This document shows, in pieces, positions 1 through 8,695 of a stretch of DNA of 64,000 nucleotides (positions are counted from its first letter, which is position 1; the number at the start of each line of letters is the position of its first letter). Under the pieces are notes generated by a model, which was not told the origin of the DNA, did not search any database, and saw nothing but the letters and a program-made list of their open reading frames with translations. Location of the stretch: contig BPGE01000001.1 of assembly GCA_026002875.1 (NCBI GenBank), forward strand, positions 2,418,001 to 2,482,000. The letters are read 5' to 3'. The position numbers and the translations under genes were made by a program. The stretch is from Bryobacteraceae bacterium (GTDB lineage Bacteria > Acidobacteriota > Terriglobia > Bryobacterales > Bryobacteraceae).

Positions 1-23
1 GATTGGTCAATCCATGCCTGGAT

Positions 24-53
24 TCTTGCCGGCGTCTTGCCCTGAATCTTGCC
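24..53 (+). repeat. Three TCTTGCC direct repeats upstream of the integrase
   Basis: TCTTGCC occurs at 24-30, 35-41 and 47-53, so the copies are spaced 11 and 12 bases, about one helix turn each. They lie 58 bases upstream of the integrase start. Arm-type integrase or excisionase sites of lambda-like systems often look like this. The repeat itself is seen directly; the role is inference. Confidence 0.5.
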
Positions 54-110
54 TCCGGCATGCCAATTTTCCACAGCCTGCCGGATGCCACCTGGAGGGA
101 GTGGTAAGCC

Positions 111-1403
111 ATGTTCCGGCTGTTCCGCCCCACCTACACCGTACACGGAGACACCCGGCAGTCTAGAGTGTTCTGGGCTGAATTTACCATGATGAACGGA
201 GTCAAACTTCGAGAAAGCCTGAAGACTCGCACCTGGGAGACGGCCTGGAAAGTCGCACAGGCACGCGAAGAAGCACTGCTGCTGGAACAGGCCAGGAATG
301 CGCAGAAATCGCCTCAGACGCGCCGGCGGCCCCGGGATGGGTCCAAGCCTTCCCCCGCCCCCGCCGATCCGTCCACGGCCATTCTGGACCAATTGCAGCC
401 CATACTGGCTCAGGCGCTCGCACAGGCCATCTCGGGCTTGCTGGCAGGTCAGCTTCCCCAGGCCGGCGGGAAGACTCTCCGGCAGGCCTGCAACGATTTC
501 CTCCGCACCCTGAAAGCCACTCGGGACAAGTCCACGTTCATGACCGCCCGGTCCGCCCTGAAGCGGGTGCTGGAAATCCTCGGCCGGGACCGGCCGGCGG
601 AGTCGATCACCCAGGCCGAGGTCATCCGGCTTATCGAACGCCTGAAAGCGGAGAAGCTGTCAGCCCGCACCATCAACCTCGCCGTCTCTCATCTCGCCCG
701 CGCTCTGGGAGGGACGGTGCGATCCCTCTGGCCGTCCATCCGCAAGCTGAAAGAGAACACCGATGCCGGCCGAGCACTGTCGGATCAGGAAATCCGCCGC
801 CTGCTGGAGGAAGCCGATCGCCTGGCCGCGGGGCAGGAAAAGCTGATCCTCAGCGACAGCCGCCGCGGCGAGTGGACCCAGACCGCCGGCCCCCGCGGCG
901 TCCTGCTTCCCTGCTTCCTCCGCCTGCTGCTGTTCACCGGCATGCGCTCCGGAGAAGCAAAGACCCTGCAATGGCGCCATGTGGATTTCCAGAAGGGCCT
1001 CATCTCCGTTCCCGGCACAAAGACCGACGCCGCCAGAAGAGTCATCCCCATGCACCCGGATCTGCAGCGGGTGCTGGAGACGCACAAGGCCTGGTGCGAA
1101 GAACGCTTCGGCGAGATCCGCCCGGAGTGGTTCGTCTTCCCAGCCGGCAGCCCGGCGCCCAACAATCCCCGAAAGCCCGTCTCGGATTTCAAGCACGGCT
1201 GGGAGACGATCCGGGAGAGATCCGGCGTCCAGTGCCGGATGCATGACCTCCGCCACACCTTCATCTCGCGGCTGGCGGAATCCGGCGTGCCGGAAGTCAC
1301 CCTGATGGAACTCGCCGGCCACGTCAGCCGGTCCATGATGCTGCGCTATTCCCACCCGCGCATCGAAGCCCGGCGGGAAGCTGTGCAGGCCATCAAGCTG
1401 TGA
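111..1403 (+). CDS. int: Phage tyrosine integrase
   Basis: This 430-residue site-specific recombinase would insert and excise the prophage. An N-terminal arm-binding region with a basic, Pro-rich linker (about residues 60-90) precedes a SAM-like core-binding domain (about 120-215) and the catalytic domain. The catalytic set is complete: Arg279 in TGMRSGEA, Lys304 in PGTKT, His378-x-x-Arg381 in MHDLRHTF, His404 in AGH and the nucleophile Tyr413 in LRYSHPR. A GGAGG lies about 12 bases before the ATG. It is the only rightward gene of the prophage and lies at its left end, as expected next to attL. The remnant at the other end points to a tRNA-Arg(UCU) target. Confidence 0.95.
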   Translation: MFRLFRPTYTVHGDTRQSRVFWAEFTMMNGVKLRESLKTRTWETAWKVAQAREEALLLEQARNAQKSPQTRRRPRDGSKPSPAPADPSTAILDQLQPILAQALAQAISGLLAGQLPQAGGKTLRQACNDFLRTLKATRDKSTFMTARSALKRVLEILGRDRPAESITQAEVIRLIERLKAEKLSARTINLAVSHLARALGGTVRSLWPSIRKLKENTDAGRALSDQEIRRLLEEADRLAAGQEKLILSDSRRGEWTQTAGPRGVLLPCFLRLLLFTGMRSGEAKTLQWRHVDFQKGLISVPGTKTDAARRVIPMHPDLQRVLETHKAWCEERFGEIRPEWFVFPAGSPAPNNPRKPVSDFKHGWETIRERSGVQCRMHDLRHTFISRLAESGVPEVTLMELAGHVSRSMMLRYSHPRIEARREAVQAIKL

Positions 1404-1444
1404 TGGGTCCAGATTGCGTGTAAATGGCTTATAACGAGGCGAAA

Positions 1445-1477
1445 CAGGCCGGAGGATACCTGACATCCCCCGGCCTG
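1445..1477. terminator. Hairpin between integrase and tail operon
   Basis: CAGGCCGG (1445-1452) and CCGGCCTG (1470-1477) form a perfect 8-bp stem with a 17-base loop, midway between the convergent ends of the integrase and the leftward tail operon. No T-tract follows on either side, so it may be a weak or factor-assisted terminator. Confidence 0.4.
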
Positions 1478-1505
1478 CCCGAACGCTTATAGGCCAATTC
1501 TGGGC

Positions 1506-1534
1506 TTGCTTGCATGAAAATCTTGCTATATGAT
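1506..1534 (+). promoter_or_regulatory. Possible sigma-70 promoter facing into the tail genes
   Basis: TTGCTT (1506-1511) and TATGAT (1529-1534) are separated by 17 bases. It points right, where only antisense of the leftward tail genes follows, so any product would be an antisense or non-coding RNA. It may be a chance match. Confidence 0.25.
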
Positions 1535-1584
1535 GCGTGGGCTGAATTTCTCTAACGCCCCGCCCGTCCCTTGATCCATCAGTC

Positions 1585-1908
1585 TTACGGCACCACCTGC
1601 ACCACTGCCTGGATTGCCGCCATCTCCTCCGCAGCCCGGGCCTGGGCAAGCTGCGCCTCCAGCTGGGCCACCTGCTGCCCGGCGGCGCCGGCAAGCTGAC
1701 GCACACTCAATCCCTGCCTCTCCAGCACCGGCTTCAGCCAGTTCTGCCAGGTCATGCGGATGAATAGATCCGTCTTTCCCTGCACCGTCTGGCCTTCCGC
1801 TTGCAGCCAGGCGACGTGCTGGTCCAGCACGGCTGCAATCGCATCAGGAATCTCAATCACTGCGGGCTCGCTGCCCTCCTCATGGAACGTGATGGTGATC
1901 TTCGGCAT
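1585..1908 (-). CDS. Small prophage protein at the end of the tail operon
   Basis: This 107-residue protein starts with MPKITITF. The start at 1908 is chosen because a very strong purine run (GAGGAGGAGGAAGAAG) lies directly upstream; a longer reading to 1932 or 1962 is possible. The first 35 residues look like a beta strand followed by a helix. The last third is rich in Ala and Gln (QVAQLEAQLAQARAAEEM) and would form a helix or coiled coil. It is the last gene of the leftward late operon, after the fibre gene, so a fibre chaperone or accessory tail role is plausible. I do not recognise the family. Confidence 0.7.
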   Translation of the reverse strand: MPKITITFHEEGSEPAVIEIPDAIAAVLDQHVAWLQAEGQTVQGKTDLFIRMTWQNWLKPVLERQGLSVRQLAGAAGQQVAQLEAQLAQARAAEEMAAIQAVVQVVP

Positions 1909-1934
1909 CTTCTTCCTCCTCCTCGAACTCATCT

Positions 1935-2690
1935 TCACGGAGCCGTGGTCGTGTGCACCCACGTCACTCCTGTGCCGGCCAGGTCCAGATACTTATACCG
2001 CACCGTGCCGGCGTCGTTGTATTGCACCACCAGCTTCCCGCCCTTGACGTAGATCTTCGCCTCTGCACTGACCGCAGGCGTGGCTGGCGCGGACGTCTGG
2101 GCAGGAAGACTCAGATTTGCGCCGACGGTGACCTCGCCGAAAGCCCCTATGCGCATCATCAGCCTGGACGCCTGCGGATTGTTGAAATCCAGCCCCAGCC
2201 AGTGCGGGATGATGTCGTATTCGCCCCACTGGCTGCTGGAACTTTTCTGCCCTCTCAGACGGACGGACCAGTTCCCGTAGTCGTCGAAGTGCACCAGCAG
2301 GCGCCGGCCCTGAAGATGCAGCCCCACCTCCGGGCTGGCCGTCCCGATGCCCACATTGCCTCCGCTCAGCACGCTGGTGCCGCTGGCCCGCAGCACCACG
2401 TTGTTCTGGCCGGCGGCCGTGGACAGCACCAGTTCGCCGTTCCCTGAGGCGTCGCTGTAGGCCGCGAAGAACGGCGCCCCGCTGCGGTCGGCCCGGAAGC
2501 CCTTCCAGGCCTCCGTCGTGTTCACATGCACCGGATGCTGCGGCGCAGCAGTGCCGAATCCCACATATGGTCTCAGGGCCGCAGCCGCAGTCGAGGAAAC
2601 AATCTCGAAGGCGGCCAAAGCGGTGTTCCAGGCGTTCAGCTTCATCGCGGTGATTTTTTCACCGCTGATCCACTCCGGCGGAAATGGCAT
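1935..2690 (-). CDS. Tail fibre / receptor-binding-type protein
   Basis: This 251-residue protein has a short N-terminal part (MPFPPEWISGEKITA, then a helical stretch) typical of proteins that attach to a baseplate. It contains repeated fibre-type motifs: VGFGTAAPQHPVHV near residue 43 and GNVGIGTASPEVGLHLQG near residue 110. GIGT-SP-x-L-x-V motifs are common in beta-structured tail fibres. It lies directly downstream of the tail hub gene (2 bases between them) and upstream of the small terminal gene. Host-receptor binding is inferred from position and motif. Confidence 0.75.
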   Translation of the reverse strand: MPFPPEWISGEKITAMKLNAWNTALAAFEIVSSTAAAALRPYVGFGTAAPQHPVHVNTTEAWKGFRADRSGAPFFAAYSDASGNGELVLSTAAGQNNVVLRASGTSVLSGGNVGIGTASPEVGLHLQGRRLLVHFDDYGNWSVRLRGQKSSSSQWGEYDIIPHWLGLDFNNPQASRLMMRIGAFGEVTVGANLSLPAQTSAPATPAVSAEAKIYVKGGKLVVQYNDAGTVRYKYLDLAGTGVTWVHTTTAP

Positions 2691-2692
2691 GG

Positions 2693-4810
2693 TTATTTCT
2701 CCCTCGTTTCAAGTAGAATCCTGATCAGATCCGGCCGGAACCTCTCCAGCGTCATGTCGTAGAACGCATTTCCAGCCTGGTCGATTTTCACGCTGAGATC
2801 CTGCACAATGAAATTCCCCATCACGCCGATGTCGTCGAACTCGAGACTGACAAGCTGCCCGGGCTGCAATCCGGCGCCGGCCCTGGATGACAGCGTGATG
2901 CTGCGGCTCGGCCATGCCCTGACAGCCAGTTCCCTCCGCGCCGTCTGTTCGCACTGCTGCTGCGAAAGCTTCGGATCGACGATCACCATGGACCGCCGGC
3001 CGAACTGGGAGATGCTGCCCTGATCCTCCGCAGTGTATTCCACCGCCGGAATGGCAAGCTGCCAGTCCAGCACCAGCTGCGGCCTGTCGGCTGATCCTGC
3101 TTCCCACGCCCTGAACAGCACCTCCCTGCCGGCCTCCGGAGCCGTCCCTGCCACCGCATCCAGGCACAGCACGGTATGGCCTCCGGTGTTCACAGCGGAC
3201 GCCGGCAGCAGCACCTCCAGCCACTGCCCGGCGGCCGGGATCTGTCCTGGCAGCACATATGCTGCCTGCGGTCCGGCCTCCGCCTGATAGGATGCCTCCG
3301 CAGGCGGCCAGGACGTCAGGCTGGAGCGGCGCACGATGAACTCAGGATTCCCGGTTCTCCCAGCTACCTTCAGCCGCAGCTTTGCGCCGGTCAGCACGGA
3401 ACCGGCCGGGATCTGGTCCTGGGTGTCGAACCGCAGCCAGGTTTTCGTCGCACGGTATACAGGCTGGTTTTCCACCGCATAGGTGACCACCAGTTCGGCG
3501 CCGGCGACAGTCAGGGTGTTTATGGCCCCCGGCGGCCCGCCCAGCCAGCCGACTCTGAACATCATCACTGGCTGATACCACGACAACGGGATCGGCACAT
3601 ACATGACCAGGTTCGGGCTGGCCGTGACGAACGGACCGGACGGACTCACCACAGCCCCGCCGTAGTAGGAATCCGCATTTTCGATGAAGATGGTATCTAC
3701 ACTGTCGGCGTCGTTGCTGAATTCACTGGCATAGATCCGCAGTTCAAGTGACAGGATGTTTCCCGGGTTTGGTATTTCGCATATCAGAAATGCATTCCCC
3801 ACCGAGTAGAACCACGCCCATGATTTACTTGCAGTCGTGGTTGCTGGCGGCGCAGGCTGCAGATTGTCCCAGGACGTTCCCTGCAGCCGCATGGTCGGAT
3901 ACACATTGCACGGCACCGTCATGGTGAACTGCGATACCGGAACCGTCTGCCTCTCCACCCGGACAGGTAGGTTGTTGTTGTTGTCTGCGCTCGCCAGGAC
4001 GGCGCCCTGACCGATCCCCCATTGAGACCAGTTCGATTCGGCGAACTGGTCATCCGCCGCCCCGGCTCCGGTCAACGTTACTGCGCCCTGGGAGAACTGC
4101 GCTTCCTGCGCCACCACCCGCACGCTGTTGGCCAGCCCCGTCCCGTCATGCCGGACGCTCAGGCTGCCCTGCAACGCCTTCTCCCCGCCGGCCAGGCCAT
4201 AGGACAGGCCGGAGACCTCTGGATCGGTCCGCCGCCGCCAGTGCAGCCGCCCGTCCACGTCCACATACCACGCGGCGCCGACGTTTTCTGCAAGTTCCTG
4301 CAGCGCCTGCAGGACCGTCCGCGCCCGGATCTCCCATGCCGCCACCGGCGTCGGATCCACAATGAAGCTGGCATCCTGCTGCAAAATTCCGGATGCCTGC
4401 GACACCAGCCACGCCACGATGGCGCCGGCTGTCGTGGACGTCCAAGACTTGCGAAAGACCACCACCCGCTGAAGCCCCGCCACATGATCCTGGCAGGACA
4501 CCCGGAGCCGCACATGCAGGCCGTCAATGCTGCCTTCGGCCTGCGCGATCCGCCCCCGGAACACCGCGGCTCCATCGTGACGGATCTCCACCGGAGCGAA
4601 TGTCACCGCCAGTTCGTGCAGCAGGCTGCCAGCCAGCACGGATTTGTCCGTCACGGCATGGTCCACTCTCGGATAGTCCAGCAGCGACACCTGATCCGTC
4701 AAGGTGAACGCGGCGGTCCCGACCTGTCCGTCGGCAGACCTCTTCAGCGCAATGCTTCCCGCCAGCACATGTGCGGTGACGTCCTGCCCTGAGATCAGCA
4801 CCTTGACCAT
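2693..4810 (-). CDS. Tail hub / tail-associated protein with inserted DNRLRE-like module
   Basis: This 705-residue protein follows the tape measure gene. The N-terminal 230 residues read like a baseplate-hub fold (strands such as VKVLISGQDVTAHVL, then LRVSCQDHVAGLQRVV). The C-terminal part (QCEQTARRELAVRAWPSRSITLSS, LQPGQLVSLEFDDIGV, then FIVQDLSVKI) matches the end of hub proteins that close the tail tube. Between them, about residues 445-575, lies a stretch resembling DNRLRE carbohydrate-active modules (TKTWLRFDTQDQIPAGSVL, AKLRLKV, WLEVLLP, VLFRAWEAG). The start at 4810 overlaps the tape-measure stop (TGATG) and has GGAGG six bases upstream; a GTG codon just before it is not needed. Confidence 0.75.
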   Translation of the reverse strand: MVKVLISGQDVTAHVLAGSIALKRSADGQVGTAAFTLTDQVSLLDYPRVDHAVTDKSVLAGSLLHELAVTFAPVEIRHDGAAVFRGRIAQAEGSIDGLHVRLRVSCQDHVAGLQRVVVFRKSWTSTTAGAIVAWLVSQASGILQQDASFIVDPTPVAAWEIRARTVLQALQELAENVGAAWYVDVDGRLHWRRRTDPEVSGLSYGLAGGEKALQGSLSVRHDGTGLANSVRVVAQEAQFSQGAVTLTGAGAADDQFAESNWSQWGIGQGAVLASADNNNNLPVRVERQTVPVSQFTMTVPCNVYPTMRLQGTSWDNLQPAPPATTTASKSWAWFYSVGNAFLICEIPNPGNILSLELRIYASEFSNDADSVDTIFIENADSYYGGAVVSPSGPFVTASPNLVMYVPIPLSWYQPVMMFRVGWLGGPPGAINTLTVAGAELVVTYAVENQPVYRATKTWLRFDTQDQIPAGSVLTGAKLRLKVAGRTGNPEFIVRRSSLTSWPPAEASYQAEAGPQAAYVLPGQIPAAGQWLEVLLPASAVNTGGHTVLCLDAVAGTAPEAGREVLFRAWEAGSADRPQLVLDWQLAIPAVEYTAEDQGSISQFGRRSMVIVDPKLSQQQCEQTARRELAVRAWPSRSITLSSRAGAGLQPGQLVSLEFDDIGVMGNFIVQDLSVKIDQAGNAFYDMTLERFRPDLIRILLETREK

Positions 4811-7800
4811 CACGCACCTCCAGCGAGCGCCAGCTTCTTGCCGATGGCGTCCGTCAGCGTGTCGATGAAGTCGTCATTGCCGATCACGTTTCCCTGGACC
4901 GTCACCGTGACCGGCGGCTTGAACTCGGCCCGCAGGAAGCGGATCTCGTCCCAGACATCCGTCGTCTTGTCGACGATGCTTTGCAGCTTCGACAGCATTT
5001 CCGTGAAGCCTGGATCGACCTTCTCCCAGATCCATCCCAGCGTGCTTTTGATGTCCGCCCAGACGCCACGGTTGTGCCACCAATGGTCCAGGTTCGACCA
5101 CAGCAGATGGATGACGCCCTGTTCTCCAAGAATCCCGAGGGCAGTGTAGCGAGTATTTTCCTCGACCTTGCCCATGTCGCCCGACAGCATCTTGGCGCCG
5201 ATGATGGAACCGATCATCGCCAGACCTCCAGCCAGAGCCCCGCCAGCCAGGCTGACGCCCAGACCGATCGCACCCGCAGCGCCAGCGCCAGCCGCGCCGG
5301 CAGCCCCTGCACCGGCAGCCCCGCCAGCAGCGCCGGCCGCACCGCCAGCAGCACCCGACGCCGCTCCGCCTCCGAAGTTGAACAATCCCGACAGCGCCGG
5401 CTGCAGCTTCCCGGCCAGCACGTCGGTGATCCAGCTTGTGATCGCCTTCGTCCAGGGTTCCAGGAGAGACGCCGTGATGGCCTTGCCCAGATCCGTCAGC
5501 ATCTTCTTGGCCTTCTCGCCGAAGCTGAGATCGCCGTCCCACAACGCCTTCGCCATGTCCTGGGTGAAGTTGGTGATCGCAGTCGAGACCGTCTCCACCA
5601 TACTTCCCTGCTTTCCCTTTGCGCCGACTGCATCCTCGATCCCGGCCTTCATCTTCTCGTAGGCTAGTTTGATGTCATCGGCCGAAGCCGTGCCGGAGTT
5701 TTTGATCGTCTCGTATGCGTCCTGCAGTTCCTTGATCTTCGCGGCCCGTTCATCCGGCGAGGGAAGACCCAGCGTTTTCCAGGCGGAGCCGATCTCGCCA
5801 GGCATCTTGTTGATCTCATCGGTCATGCGCCGGAACGCTTTTTCGACCTCGCCTGCTTCATAGATGCCGGAATTCTTGATCGCATCGTAGGCGTCCTGCA
5901 GGGACTTTTTCTTTGCGTCAATCTCGCTCGGAGACGGGAGACCCAGGGTTTTCCAGGCGTTTTCGATATCCTTGGCCGCCTGCGTCATCTGCGGGACTGC
6001 GGAGATGATTCCTGGAATTTCCACCTTGGAGATGTCGTTCATCTTCTTGCCGGACGCCTCGAGCGTCGTGTTCACGTTCTTCAGCGTCTCGTCGAACGTC
6101 CGGCATGCCTCCTCCATCGCCCAGGTCGTATCCTTGCCCTCCATCATCCGGGCCTTGTATTCGACTACGAATTCTTTGGCGGCCTTGTAGCGGTCGCCCA
6201 CATCCTTCAGGGACTTGACCAGCGCCTGGAACGTGGTGTCGCTTTTCAGCGCTTCGTCCCGCTGCTTGATCATCTGGTCCTTCAGCTTCTGGGCTTCTTT
6301 CTCGGCATCCCTGGCTTCCTTCGCCATGGCCTTCGTGCTGCTGGCGTGGACCTTGATTTTTTCGCCGGCAGACTTGGATTCGTTGCCCAGTTTCTGGACC
6401 TCATCCCTGGTTTTTCCGGCCTCATCCCCCAGCTTCTTCGCCGAATTCCAGGCCTCGTCCAGGTTCAGCAGCTTGCTCACTCCCGGGATGCCCTTCACCG
6501 CGTTGATGAAACCGTTGAGGGCGCCGGTCACCCCGTTCCAGATCGTCTCGGCCGCGGACTTGATCCCGTTCCAGACGGACTCCAGCGCCGTCTTCACCCC
6601 GTTCCAGATCGCATCCCATGCGGTCTGCAGGCCGTTCCAGATTCCGCAGATCGCCGGCCCGATCACATCCCACACCGCGCCGGCGGCGGTCTGAATCGCG
6701 GTCCACACCGGCACCAGCAGCGTGTCCTTCGCCCAGTTCCACACGGTGGCCCATGCGGTCTGAATCCCGTCCCACACCGGCCCGACAATCCCCTTGATGG
6801 CGCCCCAGACCGTCTCCGCCGTCGTCTTCAGCCCCTCCCACAAGGGAACAAGGAACGTGTCCCGCACCCAGCCCCAGACGGCGCCCCAGATCTCCGTGAT
6901 GCCATCCCAGGCCTGTTTGATCACAGCCACGATTCTGTCCCAGTTACTGCCGACCCACAAACCCAGGGCCGCCAGCGCCGCCGTGATTCCCGCAATCGCC
7001 AGCGCCGGCCCGCTCATGGCAGCGAGGGCTGAGAACCCTGCCGTCAGCACCGGCCAGGCCGCCACAATCGAACCAACCGCCGTGACCATCCCGCCCAGGG
7101 CCAGCAGCACCGGACCGGCGGCCGCCAGCAGCAGACCCAGCCCGATGGCGAAATCCTGCACCGGCTTCGGAAGCTTCCCGAACCAGTCGGCTGCATCCTT
7201 GATCGCCCCGGCCAGCTTCATGCCGAAGTCGATGGCCTTCTCTGCGAACGGCGCGAGAGCCTCGCCGACTTCTGTCAGCGCAAGTTTGATATTGTCACGA
7301 AGCGTCGACCATTTCCCGAGCAGCGTCTGACTCTGCGTCTCCATCATCCCGCCGAACTTCTCGTTCAGCCCCGCCAGCAGCGCAGGGATGGCCTCTGCCG
7401 ATGAAACCGCACGCTGCTCAACCAGCTTCATCGCCTCCGGTACGGTCACGCCGATGGCTTCGGCCAGGATCTGCCAGGACGGGATGCCCAGTTCGGCAAG
7501 CTGCTGCATCTCCTGCGCCGCCACGGCGCCCTTGGCTTGCATCTGGCCGATCGCCCGGATGATGCGTTCGATCCCCTCTCCGCCGGCGCCCACACCGGCC
7601 GCAGCATCGCCCACGGCCTGCAGCGTCGGGATGATCTGTTCCGCCTGGAACCCATAAGCCAGCAGAAGCTGGGTTCCCTGCATCAGTTGGTCGAACTGGA
7701 ACGGGGTTTGTGCGGCAAGCTGCTGAAGCTGGGCGATCAGGGCCTGCGCCTGCGGACCGGAGCCCAGCAGGTTCGTCATCGCCACGTTCATCTGTTCCAG

Positions 7801-8034
7801 ATGGGCTGCCGACGTGACAGCAGCCGTTCCCAGCCCGGCGAGCGGCGCCGTGACCGCCGCCGTCAGCGTGGCGCCCACCGATGTCAGCGCACCGCCGAAC
7901 GCGTTCCATCCTGTCGCCGCGGTGTTCGCCTGCGCGTCCAGCCCAGCCAGGTCGTTTCCTACCTGCGTGACTTTGCTGCTGAACTCCGTCGTGTCCAGCC
8001 CTACCTTGACCAGCAGATCACCCAAGCTTGCCAT
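4810..8034 (-). CDS. Tail tape measure protein
   Basis: At 1,074 residues this is the longest prophage gene, as expected for the tail-length ruler. The N-terminus (MASLGDLLVKVGLDTTEF) is typical of siphophage tape measure proteins. It has several hydrophobic stretches around residues 290-350, Trp-rich repeats about 11-36 residues apart (WDGIQTAWATVWNWAKD, WNGLQTAWDAIWNGVK), a charged coiled-coil middle, and two copies of a 60-residue unit built on WKTLGLPSP near residues 700 and 760. A long Gly/Ala tract (about 905-955) precedes a hydrophobic segment that could insert in the membrane. It overlaps both neighbouring genes by a few bases. Confidence 0.93.
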   Translation of the reverse strand: MASLGDLLVKVGLDTTEFSSKVTQVGNDLAGLDAQANTAATGWNAFGGALTSVGATLTAAVTAPLAGLGTAAVTSAAHLEQMNVAMTNLLGSGPQAQALIAQLQQLAAQTPFQFDQLMQGTQLLLAYGFQAEQIIPTLQAVGDAAAGVGAGGEGIERIIRAIGQMQAKGAVAAQEMQQLAELGIPSWQILAEAIGVTVPEAMKLVEQRAVSSAEAIPALLAGLNEKFGGMMETQSQTLLGKWSTLRDNIKLALTEVGEALAPFAEKAIDFGMKLAGAIKDAADWFGKLPKPVQDFAIGLGLLLAAAGPVLLALGGMVTAVGSIVAAWPVLTAGFSALAAMSGPALAIAGITAALAALGLWVGSNWDRIVAVIKQAWDGITEIWGAVWGWVRDTFLVPLWEGLKTTAETVWGAIKGIVGPVWDGIQTAWATVWNWAKDTLLVPVWTAIQTAAGAVWDVIGPAICGIWNGLQTAWDAIWNGVKTALESVWNGIKSAAETIWNGVTGALNGFINAVKGIPGVSKLLNLDEAWNSAKKLGDEAGKTRDEVQKLGNESKSAGEKIKVHASSTKAMAKEARDAEKEAQKLKDQMIKQRDEALKSDTTFQALVKSLKDVGDRYKAAKEFVVEYKARMMEGKDTTWAMEEACRTFDETLKNVNTTLEASGKKMNDISKVEIPGIISAVPQMTQAAKDIENAWKTLGLPSPSEIDAKKKSLQDAYDAIKNSGIYEAGEVEKAFRRMTDEINKMPGEIGSAWKTLGLPSPDERAAKIKELQDAYETIKNSGTASADDIKLAYEKMKAGIEDAVGAKGKQGSMVETVSTAITNFTQDMAKALWDGDLSFGEKAKKMLTDLGKAITASLLEPWTKAITSWITDVLAGKLQPALSGLFNFGGGAASGAAGGAAGAAGGAAGAGAAGAAGAGAAGAIGLGVSLAGGALAGGLAMIGSIIGAKMLSGDMGKVEENTRYTALGILGEQGVIHLLWSNLDHWWHNRGVWADIKSTLGWIWEKVDPGFTEMLSKLQSIVDKTTDVWDEIRFLRAEFKPPVTVTVQGNVIGNDDFIDTLTDAIGKKLALAGGA

Positions 8035-8323
8035 GGCCTTCCTCCACCGCCTGCTTCCAGGCGTCCATCCGTGCGACCACTTCTGCCGGCGTCAGCCTCC
8101 TCTGCGCCTGCCGGCCGTCAGGGAAAAACTCCCGCCAGCTGACCGGACGCTGCTTCGGGCCGCGATGCACGTTGAACAGCAGGCTGGCGATCACTCCGGC
8201 ACGGTAATTCGCCAGCGTCTCACGCGCTTCATGTCTCTCCCACAACGCCACGAACTCCTCCAGAGTCAGATCCCAGAACACGCCGGGCGGCAACGACAGA
8301 TCCACCGCCGCCGCCGCCCACAT
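8018..8323 (-). CDS. Second tail assembly chaperone-like protein
   Basis: The frame is open from 8464, but the phage-like part starts near MWAAAAVDLSLPPGVFWDL; a start at the ATG at 8323 gives 101 residues. The FWDLTLEEFVALWERHE stretch resembles small siphophage chaperones that follow the first chaperone gene. The open frame overlaps the first gene in the -1 frame, the usual G/GT layout, but no classical slippery heptamer was found, so independent initiation is equally likely. The gene ends 17 bases inside the tape measure gene. Confidence 0.6.
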   Translation of the reverse strand: MWAAAAVDLSLPPGVFWDLTLEEFVALWERHEARETLANYRAGVIASLLFNVHRGPKQRPVSWREFFPDGRQAQRRLTPAEVVARMDAWKQAVEEGHGKLG

Positions 8324-8346
8324 GTGAAGCCAGTCGATGGGATGGT

Positions 8347-8667
8347 CTACGCAGCCGGCGCGCTCGCGCTCGCCGGCTGCTGAGGGCGGCCGCCAAGCAA
8401 CCGCCCTACCACTTCCGCCAGACCCTGTAGATCCGCAGGCAACAGATCCTCGAACGCCTCGCATGTCAGCGTCGCCCGCATCTCGCCCGGCAGGGCCTCG
8501 TACAGGATCCGGCCGATGATCAGATCTCCCTGCGCCGTCATCAGAGCCTGGATCGTCTGCACTCCGGCCGCCTGCATGATGCGGCGGAGGCCTCCCAGCG
8601 TCAGCCGCAGAGGAACCTGCCGGCCGTCGGCCAGCGTCAGCATCACCGGATCAGTCGGATGAATCAT
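8347..8667 (-). CDS. Tail assembly chaperone (G-like)
   Basis: This 106-residue protein lies between tail tube and tape measure, the conserved place for tail assembly chaperones. It has an N-terminal beta stretch (PVMLTLADGRQVPLRLTLGG), a helical core (LRRIMQAAGVQTIQALM) and a disordered Pro/Ala tail. The start at 8667 is supported by GGAGG six bases upstream. The next gene's open frame overlaps its 3' end in the -1 frame. Identification rests mainly on position and size. Confidence 0.65.
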   Translation of the reverse strand: MIHPTDPVMLTLADGRQVPLRLTLGGLRRIMQAAGVQTIQALMTAQGDLIIGRILYEALPGEMRATLTCEAFEDLLPADLQGLAEVVGRLLGGRPQQPASASAPAA

Positions 8668-8695
8668 CGTGCGCCTCCGTCCTCGCCCGGTCCGA

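Noticed and set aside
660-1706. Long minus-strand frame (348 codons) opposite the integrase
   Set aside because: It is an antisense shadow of the integrase with Pro/Arg/Gly-rich composition, no ribosome site and no family pattern.
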